From Phanerodontia chrysosporium (Eukaryota > Basidiomycota > Agaricomycetes > Polyporales > Phanerochaetaceae), in the NCBI GenBank assembly GCA_001910725.1, contig MJGA01000038.1, positions 1 to 64,000 of the forward strand: 64,000 nucleotides of DNA. The letters are read 5' to 3'. A program made the translations under genes and the position numbers. The notes under the pieces are model-generated. The model saw only the letters and a program-made list of their open reading frames with translations, made no database searches and had not been told where the DNA came from. This document shows, piece after piece, positions 23,669 to 36,331 of the stretch; the stretch's first letter is position 1; the number at the start of each line of letters is the position of its first letter.

Positions 23669-24338
23669 ACGCCCCTTATCCTCTCTAATCTGCTCTGACG
23701 GCCTTTTTGTTGTATTTTGTGGATCATGTTGTACGATTATCCCCGGTAACATAGACTGCTAATGACTCGCGGTGTTGCAACGCGTCGCGCTCCTCACGTG
23801 CCAGGATCCGTCGAAACAAATTTTCGCGGAACCGCCAGGGATGGTGGGTTTGGGGGTGAGAAAGTCGGACCCCGAAAGAACCCACTTTCCGACTCTGATC
23901 GCGGTAAGTGGCAGATTCTTACTTCTTTTCCCACACTCAGTAAGCAATACTTATGGTTTAGCATTAGGTCCACATTTGTGCCCGAAACATCCGAGTTTCG
24001 GGCATTTATCTCGAACAATTGTCAGGGGTCTCGCGGAGCGTTATCTCTGGGACACACGCTTATCGGACTTGTTCCTGGGAGCGGCAGCCTCGACTTTGAC
24101 TGGCTGCGACGAGGATGGCCGGGAAATTTTTCGACCTGGCTATCACGCCGCCACCACCCTCGACCAACGAGATAACGTCGAGGAGCAACCTTGTCCATCG
24201 GCCTATCAGGTTCTTATAAGCGCGAGGAGAAGGCGGCATGACTCCGCTCGACGACCCTGTCTTCGACGTCGACCACCGACAGCCTCGTCGCCGGGACCAC
24301 CAGCCCACTCCGCCTTCGTGGACCGTTCGCTCGGCGCC
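23669..24338. other. Intergenic: HDAC 3' flank and permease 5' region
   Basis: 670 bases between two genes on the same strand. An open frame runs through part of this region into the permease frame, but its translation shows no conserved features. It is taken as 5' untranslated and promoter sequence. Confidence 0.5.
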
Positions 24339-26334
24339 ATGTCTGACCACTCGATTGTGAAGGACCAGCCTGGTCGCGTGCCCTCCCCGACTGTGCACGC
24401 CGTGGGCCCCACGAGCGCAGTCCGCCGCCGGCTCGGCCGCCTTGCGCACAAGTTTGCGACGCGCGAGGGCTGGCTTGGGGACTACAACTATGCGTGGCTC
24501 TGTACGCCGACGCTGCCCTTTGCGCTCGGTGGTCGCAGGCGCAAGACGATGCCGCCATTCTATGCACTCGACTCCGACCTCCCGCTCCTGCTTGCGCTCG
24601 CGTGCGGGCTCCAGCATGCGCTTGCGATGCTTGCGGGGCTTATCACGCCCCCGATCATCTTTGCGAGTGCACTCAGCCTCGATGCGGAGACGTCTGCGTA
24701 TATGATCTCGGCCTCCCTCATTGGATGTGGTGAGTATGAATGCGTTCATGTGAATACTGTCCGCTTCATACCTTTGCAGGTATTCTTAGTCTGGTGCAGA
24801 TGTCCAGGATACACCTGTTCAAGAACTACTATCTTGGCACCGGCCTGATCAGCGTGGTGGGCACCAGCTTTGCGACCCTGAGTACGGCGAACGCGGTACG
24901 TCCCTCCACAGTCGTCGCCTTCCCGCGCTCTAACTCGCATGTAGATATTTGATGCGATGTACGCCGACGGTACATGCCCTTCGACCACCGCGGCAGATGG
25001 CACTGTCACTCGCGGACCATGTCCGGACGCTTACGGCATGGTGCTGGGAACGTCCATCATCTGCTCGTTCCTCGAAATTTTCATGTCCTTCGTCCCGCCG
25101 CGTATCCTCCAGAGGATATTCCCGCCGATGGTCACTGGCACTGTCATCCTTATGATCGGAGCGTCGCTTGTTGGCTCGTCGGGCATCCCGGACTGGGGTG
25201 GCGGCTCAAACGACTGCATGAGCAGGCCTGCGTCCGGGTTCTTCGCGCTATGTCCGGACGTCTCTGCGCCGCGGCCACTGCCGTGGGGCTCGCCAGAGTT
25301 CATCGGCCTTGGCTTCCTCTCCTTCGTGTCCATCATCATCACGGAGCTCTTCGGCTCGCCGTTCCTCAAGAACATATCCATCATCGTCGGCCTCGCCGTC
25401 GGCTGCATCGTCGCAGGCGCAGCGGGCTACATTGACGGAAGCACGATCTCGAGCGCCCCGGCGATCACATTCCTGTGGGTGCACCGCTTCAAGCTCCGTG
25501 TCTACGCACCAGCAATCTTGCCCATGTTTGCGGTGTACGTGTCGTTGGCTATGGAGGCGATTGGCGACATCACTGCGTCCGCGGAGGTCTCGCGCGTGCC
25601 CGTCGACGGCGAAGAGTTCGACTCGCGCATCCAGGGTGGCGTGCTCAGCGACGGCATCGGCGGTTTCCTCTCCGCACTTTTCACCGTCACGCCGCTGTCG
25701 ATCTTTGCGCAGAATAACGGTGTCATCGCCATCACGCGCTGCGCGAACCGCACTGCGGGCCGCTTCTGCTGCATGTTCCTCATCCTCTTTGGCGTGCTTG
25801 GCAAGATCTCGGGTGTCTTCCTCGCGAGTACGTGCGCCTTCACGCTGCCCGCCTGCCTGACACTGACAGCGCCGCGTAGTCCCGAATCCCGTCCTTGGTG
25901 GCGTGACCACGTTCCTGTTCGCGTCGGTGGCGGTTTCTGGCATCCGCGTGCTCTCGTATTGCCGCTTCACACGGCGAGATCGCTTTGTGCTTGCGGCCGC
26001 TCTGTCGTTCGGTATCGGTGACCTCCTTGTGCCGACCATCTTTACGCACCTCTTCGATGGCGTTAAGCATCCAAACAAAGGCCTGCAGGGCTTCTTCGAC
26101 TCTATAACGATTGTTCTTAGCACACCCTGTAAGTGGTACTTGGACAACCTCGGTGTACTTCATGGCCGCTGACTTCCGCGCGCTGCAGTCCTGGTCGCTG
26201 GCATTGTGGCCGCGGTGCTAAACCAAATACTGCCTCAAGAAGATAAAGAAGAAGAGGATGAAGAGACAGGGGTGGAAGTCATTGATGTCGAGGCCCATCA
26301 CAGTCCGCTTGAGAAAGAGAAGGACAGGGATTGA
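24339..26334 (+). CDS. Purine (uric acid/xanthine) permease, NAT/NCS2 family
   Basis: Plasma-membrane proton-coupled purine transporter of the UapA/UapC type. Five exons (24339-24729, 24780-24895, 24945-25827, 25880-26128, 26189-26334) join to 594 residues. Visible landmarks are GDYNYAWLCTPTLPF, LACGLQHALAMLAGLITPP in the first membrane helix, LQRIFPPMVTGTVILMIGAS, AMEAIGDITASAEVS with the family Glu, and the NAT signature QNNGVIAITR (about residue 425) preceding ANRTAGRFC. About 12-14 hydrophobic segments are apparent. The C-terminal tail is acidic (EEEDEETGVEVIDVEAHH), as in fungal members subject to ubiquitin-dependent turnover. Whether it carries uric acid, xanthine or both cannot be read from sequence alone. 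Confidence 0.92.
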
Positions 26335-26595
26335 GCTTCATGTACATATTATTAGTGGGAATATTCAGATGGTTGTGATCTTCACTCTGGGCATAGTGTC
26401 GGTAAACAGCCCACAGCTTACCTGCGTAGGACAATAAGTAACGGATAAGAACTAGCTAGTAAGCCAGTTGATGAAGTCCCGCGAAAGCGCTTCCCCTCGC
26501 GCCGGGACGCGACACTAGCGGAGGCGTTCCACACGTTGTCTCCAACCCTCATGTTCGCCCGCTAGTTCGAATTCACACTGATCCAGCGACGTGCG

Positions 26596-29500
26596 ATGAT
26601 CCAGGACTCCAACGGACACAATGGAGAGAAAGATTCGCGTCTCGTGACAGACAGTCCCGAAGAAATGAGCGTCGCGGACCATGAGGAGAGGAGCGAGAAC
26701 GGGGACGATGCAGAGGAACCGAAGCGGGGCGGGTCTATCAACGCGTACGGGGAGGCTGGGGAGGACGATGGGAGCGAGGACGGTAGCGAGGATGGGGACA
26801 AGGAGGCCCCGCGTCCGCCCTCGGAGCATCCTAATGCTGAGGGCGCGGACACAGATGAGGACGAGGAGTACGACGACGACGACGACGAATATGATGAAGA
26901 CGATGATGAAGAGCCTGCTCTCAAATACGAACGCTTAGGAGGGTCGGTGCACGATCTGCTCACCAAGGACTCTGCGTCCGCCGTGGCCTATTCACACCAG
27001 CGACTAGTGCGTCTGCTCTCTGTAAGCCGCCATGGAGACTCACGACCATTTACTAGGCACTGGGCACCCATGCAGGCATTGTCCACATTCTGGACATGCA
27101 CGGCGAACGTACCAAGTCTGTGAAACCTCACTCTGCGAGCATCTTGGACATGTCACTGGACGAGACCGGTGACTTCATTGCCACTGCGTCCATGGACGGT
27201 AAGCTCCCTCTTCGTGCGCGTATCCCCGACCTAACGTGTGTAACGTAGGACAGGTCGTTGTCTATTCACTGTCAACCCCCGAGGTGTACTCCTTCGATAA
27301 GAAGCGCCCCATGCGAACAATATCGCTCGAACCGAACTTCGCAAAGCGTAGCTCACGCGCATTCGTCTGTGGCGGTATGGCGGGGAACCTCATCTTGCAC
27401 GAGAAGGGTTGGTTGGGGCACAAGGAAACTGTGCTCCAGAGTGGAGAAGGGCCTATCTGGCAGGCACGATGGCGAGGCAGGTTGATTGCATGGGCGAATG
27501 ACCTGGTACGTTACACACCACTGCACGTCCGGTAGCGTTTGATCATCTATTCGATCAGGGTGTCAAAATCTACGATACGGTATCCCAAATGCGCATCATC
27601 CATCTCGACCGACCCGCCGACAGTCCCCGCGCTGACTTGTTCAAATGCACTCTACATTGGCAGGACGACTCCACACTACTGATCGCATGGGCGGACCAGA
27701 TTAAGGTCTGTCGCATCCGCGCACGTCAGCGCTCGAACACAAACTCGTCGGCGAACCTTCCTCCCCTTGTCGTCGAGATTACGGCCGTCTTCCAGCTTGA
27801 CTGCATGATTGCCGGCATTGTTCCCCACCTCATGCCTGAGAATGCGGACCCGCATAGCTACCATACCCCGCCAACAAATACGACAAAGTCGCAGCAACCG
27901 ACGCTTACCGCGTTCCTCGTTCTTGCGTATACGCCTCCTGACACCTCACTCCTGACTGGGAACGAAGCTGCGTCCTCTCGTGCTGAGCAGGCGCGCAAGG
28001 CAGCGGAGCGGCCGGAGCTGCGTATCATCTCACGCGCGGGCGAAGAACTTGCAAATGACGCGTTGACCATCACGAGCTACGAACGCTGGGGCTGCAACGA
28101 TTATGTGCTCGCAGAAATACCTGCGGCTACGGAAGGCCGGCCAGGGAGCTACGTCGTGATGAGCCCGAAGGACGTCGTGCTCGTGAAGCCTCGGGATTGG
28201 CGGGACCACGTCTCGTGGTTGGTCGAACGCAAGCGGTACGAAGAGGCTCTGGACGAGATTGAGAAGCACAGCAAGGACTGTGACGAAGATGATAAGCATG
28301 AAGGCATCAATGCTGTAACAGTTGGGCAGCGGTACATCGAGCATCTGGTCAGCGAAGGTGAGTAGACCAATGTAACCTGGAGCGCACGAGACTCAGGTCT
28401 TTGTCTAGATGACTTTACCAAGGCGGCACGTTTGTGCCCGAAGGTCTGTAGACAGGATGCAAAGCGATGGGAAGACTGGATCTTCGTATTCGCTCAGAAG
28501 CATCAGCTGCAGACTATCATTCCTTACGTGCCAACCGAGAAGCCAACGCTGGGACATCTGGTGTACGAGATGATTCTCGCATACTTTCTGTCACACGATC
28601 GTCAGGTAAGGCTTGCATAACACAGTCGCGTAGACCAACGCTGATGCTGCAGTTTAGATGCTTCTGAGTACGATCAAGAGCTGGCCAACAGGCATATATG
28701 ATATCTCTGCTGTCATTGTCGCCGTCCACGCTGAGCTCGACCGCGCACCTTCAACATCCACCTCTCTTCCAGGGTCTGCGACGGGAGACTCGGTTCTTCT
28801 GATGGAGTGTCTCGCAGAGCTTTACACCATGAATCGCCAGCCCGGAAAGGCTCTGCCATACTTCCTCCGTCTACGACGTCCTAATGTCTTCGACCTTATT
28901 CGGGAACATAACCTCTTCACTGCTGTCCAAGATCAAGCCCTTCTTCTTGTCGAATTCGACTTCGAGCTCATGGAGAAACGCCGCAAGGCAGGTGAAGAGG
29001 TTGATCCGAATGAGAGTGCAGCTATCAGACTACTCGTTGATCATATACACTCTATTCCGGTGAGGAACGCTGTATGATGACTAACTAGCAGACTATTGAC
29101 GGACTGGGTTTAGATAGGAAGGGTGGTACAGCAGCTGCAGGCCAAAGATCACTTCCTTTACCTCTACCTCGACGCGCTATTCGCCAAGGATCCCCATCTG
29201 ACCTCGGACTACGCTGATATCCAGGTGAGTGATCCCTTGACTCCATAAGTTTCAGAATGCAGGTTGCTCACCATGCGCCTGCTAGGTTAAACTCTATGCT
29301 GAGTTCGCGCCAAAGAGGTTAATCGATTTCTTACGGTCAAGCAACTACTACAACTTTGAGCGAGTGAGTGAAATTGTGCTTGAGCTGCCAAGTGCAGTGC
29401 GATAAACTAGCCCTTCCAGGCCTACAAAGTTTGCGAAGACCGTGACTTGGTACCCGAAATGGTGTTCTTGCTTGGTCGCATGGGAGATAACAGGAGGGCT

Positions 29501-30325
29501 CTTAATCTGATCATCGAGCGACTCGGCGACGTCAATAGGGTACGTCTAGCTACTTGAATTCAAGCGCAATGTGGCTCACTACGATCTCAGGCCATCGATT
29601 TTGCCAAAGAGCAGCACGACGACGACCTTTGGGAAGACTTGCTCCGTTACTCGGAGACGCGTCCGCGTATGTCTCTTCACACGAGAGTGCATCTTGCTTC
29701 GATTTTAATCACCCATACTGTAGCTTTTATCCGTGGCCTGCTGGAGAACGTCGGCGCTGAGATTAATCCCATCCGTATCATCCGCAGAATACGGAATGGG
29801 CTCGAGATACCTGGCCTCAAAGGCGCACTCATTAAGATTCTGCACGACTTCAACTTGCAAGTATCCTTCCTCGAAGGTTGCCAGGATATCTCCAATGGCG
29901 ACTGCGCAGACCTTGCGCAGCGGTTGCACAAGAATCAGACTGCCGGGTTTTTCCTGAGCGGTACGAATCTCCGTATCGCCTCTTTGCGAGTCGGCTGCTG
30001 AGACTATCGCAGGCAAACAAATGTGCCCCGTCTGCGGCGATCCTCTCATCGAGACCCACCAATCGCTATTGTTGTTGTTCTTGTGTCGGCATGTCGTACA
30101 TGCACGATGTCTAGGCAAGGCTGAGAGCCTGCCGCAGCACGAGGTGGGACACAGCCTCGGCGGGCGCGCAGGTATAAGCGGAAAGATTGCTTTGTGCGTA
30201 CTGCATCTCGTCCATACGTTCAACCCTTTGCTCATACGCGATACAGGACCGCGCTCGTCCGCGCACGCATGGACTGTCGCTGTCCGGTGTGCCAGAAGCG
30301 GGGAGAAGGAATACGACGGACTTGA
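26596..30325 (+). CDS. VPS41: Vps41, HOPS complex subunit
   Basis: HOPS tethering subunit for late endosome and AP-3 vesicle fusion with the vacuole, acting with the Rab Ypt7. Thirteen exons (26596-27006, 27057-27198, 27249-27505, 27559-28357, 28409-28605, 28658-29059, 29114-29224, 29286-29363, 29420-29539, 29591-29666, 29724-29960, 30013-30193, 30247-30325) join to exactly 1029 residues. Order: an acidic N-terminus with an Asp/Glu run (DEEYDDDDDEYDEDDDEE); a WD-like beta-propeller (HAGIVHILDMHGERTKSVKP, SMDGQVVVYSL); a clathrin-repeat helical region (YEEALDEIEKHSKD, ELYTMNRQPGKALPYFLRLR, LIKILHDFNLQVSFLEGCQD); and a C-terminal RING/zinc motif (CPVCGDPL, CRHVVHARCL, CPVCQKRGE). The last intron splits the RING; the donor at 30194 keeps the frame. 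Confidence 0.93.
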
Positions 30326-30864
30326 TGTTGATACCCCAGGGCTGCACTCACTCGCTCTGTGCCTTGTATTGGATAGGAATATGCGCTACCATACCTTCAA
30401 CCTGCCGATATACCTCTCCTTCCAAGGCCTCGTCGTCAGTATGCTGCGTGCGTGGCTGAGTTCAAGCACGGCATAGTTGTATCTTTGGGCTTGGCCATGG
30501 AGCGTGCAGTCTGTCGCGCCAGTCGAGTCTACCACAGCAAGCCTCACACGGAGAGGGCTTGCTTGTCTCAGCCAAGGTGAAGGGCAGCAGCTTCATGCAA
30601 TCGCAGTAGTGCCTTCGGAGTTGACTTGCCGTTGCTTTGCCTCAGTGTTACCCAACTTTCGTGACGCTGTTCAGACACCAGTGCTTACGCATCAAGCTTT
30701 ATTGGCAGTCAATCCAAGCCGGATACCAAGCTCACGTGGCAGCACAGGGTCGGCGGTCCAGTCTGGCTCACGGTTTGTGATCGACATTCCGTACAGCGGC
30801 AGCTTTCCGTTATGCTCCGTTCCATGATATCCTCACTAGCTACACTTGTGAGCTTCACCTGACC
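30326..30864. other. Intergenic between VPS41 and F-box-like gene
   Basis: 539 bases with open frames but no recognisable protein. It likely holds the VPS41 3' flank and the promoter of the next gene. Confidence 0.45.
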
Positions 30865-32290
30865 ATGCAGGTAAGTCAATATCCAAACGCCACCGCGGGT
30901 AGTTGACTCATGAAGTGATGTCCACCTGATTTACATAGTCAGTCGCAGCACATCGAGTCCCTCCAGAACCGTCCGCCTGGGTCATACGCAATGCTGTAGA
31001 CGGATCACTGAGACATGCGCATGTCAAGGGCATGAACTCGGTGAAGCGAGAACTGAGCCGATGTTCCCTTGTCTGCTCTTACTGGGCCAAACACTCCCGC
31101 GCCTCGATATTCGAGTTCCTTGACCTGTTTTGCCAAGAAGACGTCGAAACCTTACTCCAATTTGCAAGAACGACCACACGGGGTATGTGCATCGCAACAT
31201 ACGTGCACTATATAAGCCTCAACGTGACGATCCCGGAGGAGGACCCGCCATGGATTCACCGGCTACTAAGTCCCGTCTGCAGTGTAAGGTTCCCGGTTCT
31301 GCAAACATTCTTCATCTCGGCCACTGGAAAAGGTGTAGATGACGAAGAAGAGGTAGCAGGAAGTAGCCTCGAGATCGCTGACCCACAGCCTTTACTCCGC
31401 ACTCCCTCTTTTATAGTCTACCCCGCCAACTGCCCGTCGCGACAATTACTTGGAGCCTCACGATCTCAGACATGCACTTTGCCACATACACGCAGGTCGT
31501 CACCTTCGTCAGCACCTGCCTTTCGTCTCGCGCGGATGCGGCCGCTGTCCACCTGCACCTCAACTCAGTCTCGTGGGCGGACGCGGACGCCCTCAAACCC
31601 GCGCAAACCCCCGCCGCCTTTCAGGGTGCGCATCGCCGCTGGCGAAGACGGATTAACCGCGTCGCTGCATACGACTGCTCCTCCGGCTGGCCGCTCATCT
31701 GGCTCGTAGCAACCACGCAGCTCTTTACCGAGCCGCAGCTGCGCCAGATCCTCTTCGTGGATAGTGCGGAGATGCGTCGTATTGCGTCCCTTGTGCACCA
31801 TATACTCGGCGAATGCGAGTCTACGACTGATGGTGCGCAAAAAGAGGCTTCCGCGATATCCATTGATATAAATGGTGCGTCCGGGGCGACTGATTTCGAT
31901 CAAGCAGTGGCGTCGGCTGACTGCTACAGCACAGACTCCGATGCTCACGCTATAATCGTCGAGGGTGCAAGTCATAGACTCAGGTTGAAGGTATCGCTCG
32001 GCGGCCTCGTGACTTCCGTCGATCTGATACTCGGCGATGTTGAAGCCACTCAACCAGAGCTCGTCTCTCCAGCACTATTGCGACGTGTCAATTGGGTAGC
32101 ACTCGATGCATGCATTGATGCGTTCAACGCGACGATGGAGAGATTCGCCATACGCATACCTGCGCACACTTGCGAAGAAACCGTATGTGCGCAACTGCCA
32201 CTTACAGTGGCTAGTGGTAGGCTTGAGCTGGTGCGAGACAAGGGCACCACTGGTGCAGAAGGATTGGCGGCGATAGAGGAATCGGTGTAA
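30865..32290 (+). CDS. F-box-like protein (probable frameshift or intron near 31335-31417)
   Basis: Likely substrate-recognition protein of an SCF ubiquitin ligase, of the large divergent F-box families of Agaricomycetes. A tiny first exon (ATG at 30865, gtaagt donor at 30871) joins at 30939 to RVPPEPSAWVIRNAVDG, then RCSLVCSYWAKHSRASIF, which has the usual F-box spacing (the Pro-Pro-Glu start, then C-SLVC--W). A second frame then carries RQLPVATITWSLTISDMHF, the beta/leucine-rich style that follows F-boxes in these families, and runs to the stop at 32290. Joining the halves through a gtgtag...ttatag intron (31333-31416) leaves the frame one base short, so either another splice form or a single-base deletion is involved. 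Start and middle are uncertain. Confidence 0.55.
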
Positions 32291-32361
32291 CATGATACAA
32301 GAATTTACTTAGAAACATCTCATACGCTGTCAATGGTGTAGCGACCCTTGAGTTGCGACGG

Positions 32362-35300
32362 TCACATCATCGTTAGGCCTGCGAAAGCGGTGAGAAGGTT
32401 GCATACAATCCGAGTCGAGATAAGCTTAAACAGAGTACTCACAAACGAGACGCCTATTCTCAACACCAATGGTGGTACTATTGTTCGGTGTGAAATCTTG
32501 GGGTGCCTTGGAGATCTTTAGTATAGCGTCGTAATCCGCGTCCCCAAATTTCTGGATAGCCTCTGCAAAACAAGAGTACGTGAATATGCCGGTGCAAGCA
32601 CAAGGTTTTTCGTACGCTTCAAGTTATGCTCGCGTCCAAGTTCTAAGATGACGAGATCAGCTGCGGAATTTTATGAATCTTGTGCGTCTGACATACCTTC
32701 GGCGAGACGCTTCTCTCCATTCACTTGATCGGACGCAACGTTGAAGCGAGTATATCAAGGGAAGAAGGGAGGACTCACCTCGCGTGCTATTCTCCTCCTC
32801 TTCCACTAGATAGAAAGCCGTGAGACGACGTTTTATGACGTATGCATAGGTACTGCCGCACCTTCTCTGAGCTTTCTCTCTCTCTCGGCTACATGAAAGA
32901 GTTAATATCGCGTTCTCTTAAGTGACGCCCAGTGAGGTTCGTACCTCGTAGCCTATTGAGCCGTGCACAAATGAACCAAGACTTCCGATCCGGAGGCATT
33001 TCCAGGTAGTCCCACAGATCTCGTGTGTGACGTGCCGCATACGGGTTGATGCTCGGGTCGCCCTCTTGAAAGTGAGCCTGCATCGCACTGGCCAAAGAGC
33101 GCAGTGAGTGCGGCGCGCGCTCCTCTAACAGCTCGACTGCACTGCGAACGCGACCTTCTGAGGGTTCCGGAAGGTCCTCCCGGACAGCACCTGCCTGTGA
33201 AGAGTGCTCAAAGCCGTCCGAATCCTTCTCGATGGTTGCAATGCAGTCGGGCACATCGCCGTAGACAGCTGCAGGACGTAACCGGTAGCGTTTGCGGCGC
33301 AAGAGACGATAGCACCCTGTTGCACCGTCGTTGGTAGCAGCTGGATCGCAAACAAGGGAACGAGGGCCGGGAACGGGGTCCGTCTCGGGGGGAGATAGTG
33401 ACTCGGTAGTCATAATGCTGGCGGGCCAAGGGAAGTGCTTTTTGTCGCTGCCCCCGTTCGACCAGCCTTGTGCAGCGGCGTAGTCAAGCGCCATGCGCAT
33501 CTTGATCAGGACCTCGGGCGCGCGCGAGAGGGACCAGGCATTCTGGTCTGCCCGGAGCGTGTCGAGAACCCATTCGTTGGCAATCCAAATGAAGATGTTC
33601 AACCAGCTTCGGGACTCGGAAAGGTCCGCTCCGGGCTGCTGGAGAGGGAAATTGAGGATGAGATGGGTCAGAGAGCGCCTGTAGACCATGTCTTTGTCGA
33701 GGTCGCTTTCCATCCGCAGCATGATGCGCTTCGAGCAGGGGACGAAGATTTCGAAGAGGATCTTGTAGATATCAATGCGTATATCCGCGTAGGGATCGAC
33801 GCCCATCTTACGTGAAAGATCTGGGCGAAGAGCTCTGTATGAGTCGATATGTATCTTGTCGCGAGGATCCAGATAGATATCGTTGAAGAGATGGTGATGT
33901 ATCAGGAAGGAATAGAGAATGTCCACGAGAACGTTTCTCCGGGAAGTGAAGAGATACGAGGCAATCGCGCCTTGGTTGGCAGCAAGGCTAGCAAGCCAGT
34001 CGAGCCTACGGAAAGAGCCACCGTTCCGCCACTGGTTCCCAACGGTGAATTCGAGGACAAAAACGAGTTGATTGCAGAATTTCCCTACTTCCTGGTCGGA
34101 TAGCCGGTATGTCCACTGGGTGTCTGCCAGCGCGAGTGAAGCAAGCCTGTCAAAAATATGGAAGTCTTCCATCACGGTGGACCGATAGCTCAGAGGGTAT
34201 CGAATGGCAGCTTGCGCCCACAGAGGTGTGAGGCCCTCAGAATTGTTGGCGGAATCTAGCAGGACGGTAAGTTCTATGAATACAGTCAAGGAGACGGAGA
34301 CTTACAAAATGCGCGCCCGAGCTTCATCGCACCGTTCTCCGCGAAGTCGAGAGATGTATAGCGAGACATGAGGTCCACCAGGCTTGAGCGCAACCCAGGA
34401 AATACACTGTCGAAGCGGTCCTTGAATGGGTGGAGCAAGACGATGTTGTACGCCTCAACGAGGATCAGGAAGCACTCGACAACGAAGCTCTCCCATACCG
34501 ACACGCCAACGTACTTGTCGGTGAGTAGTACGCAGTGGAAGGTGGTGATTGTCTCTGCAATGCTACGGTGCATGAAGCGGAGAAGGCGGATCTTCTCGTC
34601 GGACTGTGGCGGCATGGCGAGGGCGAGTATGTCTTCAGAAAGCATTTCGACAACGGCCATCTTCACGTCGGAGACGAGTACAAACCCACTGACACGGAGG
34701 TGAGACATGGTGGGCTTAGTCGAGAAAAGTTCAAGCGGTCGTTTGGGGGCGAAGTCGAGAGTTATCGGCAGGAGCTGGTCATCGCGGAACCTCCCGCCTT
34801 CGAGGCCGTAGAAGCCACGAATGTTGCGAATAATCCTAGTGGCAACGCTGTCGGATCCATGGGTCTGCGCGTCCTGCACGGAGGCGACAAAAAGGTCTAC
34901 GAACGACTGTGAGGCAGCCTTCTCTCCTCCATGCATGCGCGTCAAGAGGTACCAGAGGGAGAGGCTGCGGAAACCGGCGAGCAGGGCTATCTTGACTGCG
35001 TTCCGTCTGTGCTTGAGCTCTGATTCGGGCAGGCGACTCATGAGCACGTTGAGGTCCTCGTCCGAGAGCTTAGCAGTGTGGATAGACTCTGCGCATTCTG
35101 CGAACTGCCGGAACACCTCAGCATCGCCGGACTTGGCAGAGATCCAAGACAAGGCACGAAATAGTATGTCCGGTTCGCTGATAGTTCGTGTGGTTGATGT
35201 GAGGATGTGGGGGAGTGGATCTTTGTGAGGTAGACCAAGGAGAAGGTCGATTTGTACGTCGTGCTCCATGCAAAGAGCCACCGGAGCTTTCTCGGTCTGG

Positions 35301-36331
35301 CCGAGAGGGTCGATCAGGCGGTCGATATTCTTGCCTTCGAAGTCTCGCGCTCGCCAAGAGTAATCCTTCGGCTCGTCCGAGACAGACGAGGCATCGGGTT
35401 TGTTATCGGCACTCGCAGCTGAGGTATGCGAGGGCAGTATTGCGCTGGTGAGACGTACCATGAGGCGGTCCGGCTTGCTGAGAACAACAATAGCTGCAGA
35501 GGTTACAACGGAAGCCGCCCGTTTTGCGAAACGCCAGGTCACAACGATAAGCCAAGACGTCGGGGTACGGTAAGGGCAGCACTTGTAGAATGATGGGAGG
35601 ATTGTGAGGATGACGAAGAGTAGAAGGAATAGGAAGACAGAGACAGCGACGACTATGCCTAACACAAGGTCGATGGTCCACACGTAGACGACGAGGCCGC
35701 AGACGAAGAGGACGATGGCAAACTCGAGTAGTGCCGGGATGGTAGCAATGAGGGCGTGTGTCTTCCATGCCTCCCACGCTTCGAACCGGATTTGTCGCAC
35801 GAGGACGTTCTGTCGAGACGAGGCAGTGGCGCTGTTCCAATTGAGGTACTCGCGAATCCACTGCCTTGCGAGAATGCCCAGGAGGGCGGACCCCAAGCTA
35901 AGCAAGAGGCTGACGAACCAGAGACTAGTGATACACCGCGCAGACGCAGTAGGCCGAAACTTGGTTCCCGTGGGGCTTGGGGGTGGTCCAACTACGTGGC
36001 CGTCCAACTGTGACGTGATACGGAAGAGGAGCTCGGCCGATGTCTGGGTGACATCGGACTGTAGTAGTCCAACTGCCGGAAAGATGAATGCGGTGACGAC
36101 AGCGGAGAACAAGCCGTCCTGAAAGGCGATAAACCAGACAGGCTACGGAAGAGAAATAAAGGAGCTTACTAGCAGTAATATATTATCAATATCCTCCGAG
36201 TAGTCTTTCATAAGGTCCCCATCGTACTTGTCTAGATAGTTCTCCGCAGTCGGCCATCCTGGTGCCGATGTCGGGGCCTGCATGTCTCGTGAGCCATGCA
36301 TCAGAGCCAGGGTGACAGGGAAGCTGTACAT
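32362..36331 (-). CDS. DUF6535 multi-pass membrane protein with micro-exon tail
   Basis: Function unknown; the DUF6535 domain is a membrane domain expanded in Agaricomycetes. Exons: 36331-36170, 36118-34306, 34255-32945, four exons of 27 bases each (32888-32862, 32805-32779, 32723-32697, 32642-32616), 32562-32443 and 32378-32362, giving 1176 residues with every phase consistent. The domain is seen in DGLFSAVVTAFIFPAVGLLQ, SLWFVSLLLSLGSALLGILA, RQWIREYLNWN and the hydrophobic pair ALLEFAIVLFVCGLVVYVW / LVLGIVVAVSVFLFLLLFVI. The middle is a long helical cytosolic region. The C-terminus (KLREVEEEENSTR, VNGEKRLAEELG, IQKFGDADYDAILKISKAPQ) is charged and possibly coiled coil. The last exons rest on splice logic only, but all fit one frame. 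Confidence 0.8.

Noticed and set aside
34170..34240. tRNA-like word (ccgatagctcagagggtatc)
   Set aside because: Lies inside the DUF6535 coding exon and has no B box.
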